A stretch of DNA of 6,286 nt. Origin: UBA7396 sp964404065 (GTDB lineage: Bacteria; Patescibacteriota; Gracilibacteria; BD1-5; UBA6164). Location of the stretch: assembly GCA_964404065.1 (NCBI GenBank), contig CAYOIP010000057.1, positions 1 through 6,286 on the forward strand, given 5' to 3'. The notes under the pieces were generated by a model. The model saw only the letters and a program-made list of their open reading frames with translations. It made no database searches and was not told where the DNA came from. Position 1 is the first letter of the stretch, and each line of letters opens with the position of its first letter. Below are positions 5,986 to 6,286 of the stretch, in pieces. A program made the position numbers and the translations under genes.

Positions 5986-6207
5986 ATGTGAGATTTAAAA
6001 CATTTAAAAAGAAATAGTTTTATAAAGAAACTTTTAAAACTCTGATTTGATTGACCTTATATTTGATGAAAACATGAATATTTTAAAAAATGAAATTACA
6101 AAATAACTATTCCTAATATTCATTCTTGAAAAGATTTATGAAAACCTATAATATCAAAAATATGTAAAGAAATTTGAATTTGAGTAAATGATTTTATGGA
6201 TTTATAA
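5986..6207 (+). CDS. hicA: HicA-like mRNA interferase toxin
   Basis: 73 codons from ATG to TAA, the standard size for HicA. The whole family pattern is present: K-L-L-K-L-G-F (15-21), G-G-K-H-E-Y-F (27-33) with the likely catalytic His30, the strand K-I-T-I-P-N-I-H (39-46), S-G-K-D-L-G-K-P-I-I-S-K-I-C (47-60) and K-E-I-G-I-G-V-N-D-F (61-70). The second codon is TGA, so under the standard code the gene would stop at once. The start follows the hicB stop by one base, indicating translational coupling. This is the better conserved of the two HicA proteins in the window and is probably functional; the toxin-second order is opposite to the cassette at 5022-5591. Confidence 0.88.
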
Positions 6208-6209
6208 AC

Positions 6210-6238
6210 AAACTTACATTTACCGTGTAAGTTTTTTT
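6210..6238 (+). terminator. Intrinsic terminator of the hicB-hicA cassette
   Basis: AAACTTACA (6210-6218) pairs with TGTAAGTTT (6226-6234) around a seven-base loop and is followed by T to 6238. Stem ends differ compensatorily from the other two copies (A-T for T-A), which shows the hairpin itself is conserved. Confidence 0.85.
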
Positions 6239-6286
6239 GTTGATTTTTTTGGGGTTTTTATTATAGTAAATTTGTTAATAATAAAT
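6233..6286 (+). other. Unoccupied element site and AT-rich right end
   Basis: A single TTTTTTGTTG (6233-6242) is followed directly by ATTTTTTTGG, the same sequence that borders the inserted element on its right in copy B. This appears to be the empty form of the site occupied at 4836-4946 and 5615-5725. The remaining bases to the window end are AT-rich and show no start of a further gene. Confidence 0.55.

Overview
The window is AT-rich DNA that looks almost non-coding under the standard code. Under genetic code 25 (UGA = glycine) it is densely coding. Read this way it yields a long partial surface protein, a full-length RsmA/KsgA, a secreted Ala/Thr-rich protein and two small HicA/HicB-type pairs. 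The strongest proof is the RsmA S-adenosylmethionine motif E-V-G-P-G-F-G-A, where all three motif glycines are TGA while TGG still encodes Trp elsewhere. Code 25 is known from Candidatus Absconditabacteria (SR1) and Gracilibacteria (BD1-5), so the source is very probably one of these small-genome CPR/Patescibacteria. I cannot decide which.

Layout. Positions 1-2727 (minus): N-terminal 909 residues of a secreted, multidomain surface protein, with its C-terminus beyond the window's left edge. Positions 2794-3591 (minus): rsmA/ksgA, complete. Positions 3592-3904: a divergent intergenic region with an rsmA promoter, a structured GC-richer rsmA leader, A/T palindromes, and a promoter plus 5' stem-loop for the rightward gene. 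Positions 3905-4789 (plus): a 294-residue secreted Ala/Thr/Val-rich protein with a strong codon preference, probably abundant. Positions 4811-6238 (plus): two toxin-antitoxin cassettes. The first is hicA-hicB (5022-5591), whose hicB is interrupted by a +1 frame change. The second is hicB-hicA (5778-6207), in the opposite gene order.

All three rightward transcription units end in the same kind of intrinsic terminator: an AAACTTAC/GTAAGTTT hairpin, T7, then GTTG. In the first two terminators a 91-bp element with inverted repeats built on AGAGACCGGTCTTT sits between two copies of TTTTTTGTTG. The third terminator at the right end carries a single TTTTTTGTTG followed directly by ATTTTTTTGG, so it looks like the unoccupied version of the same site. 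This suggests a tiny non-autonomous MITE-like element that uses terminators as landing sites; the two copies bracket the hicA-hicB cassette as direct repeats.

The surface proteins and the TA modules form an accessory, strain-variable type of neighbourhood around one core gene (rsmA). Function calls rest on motif reading only; no database search was possible.
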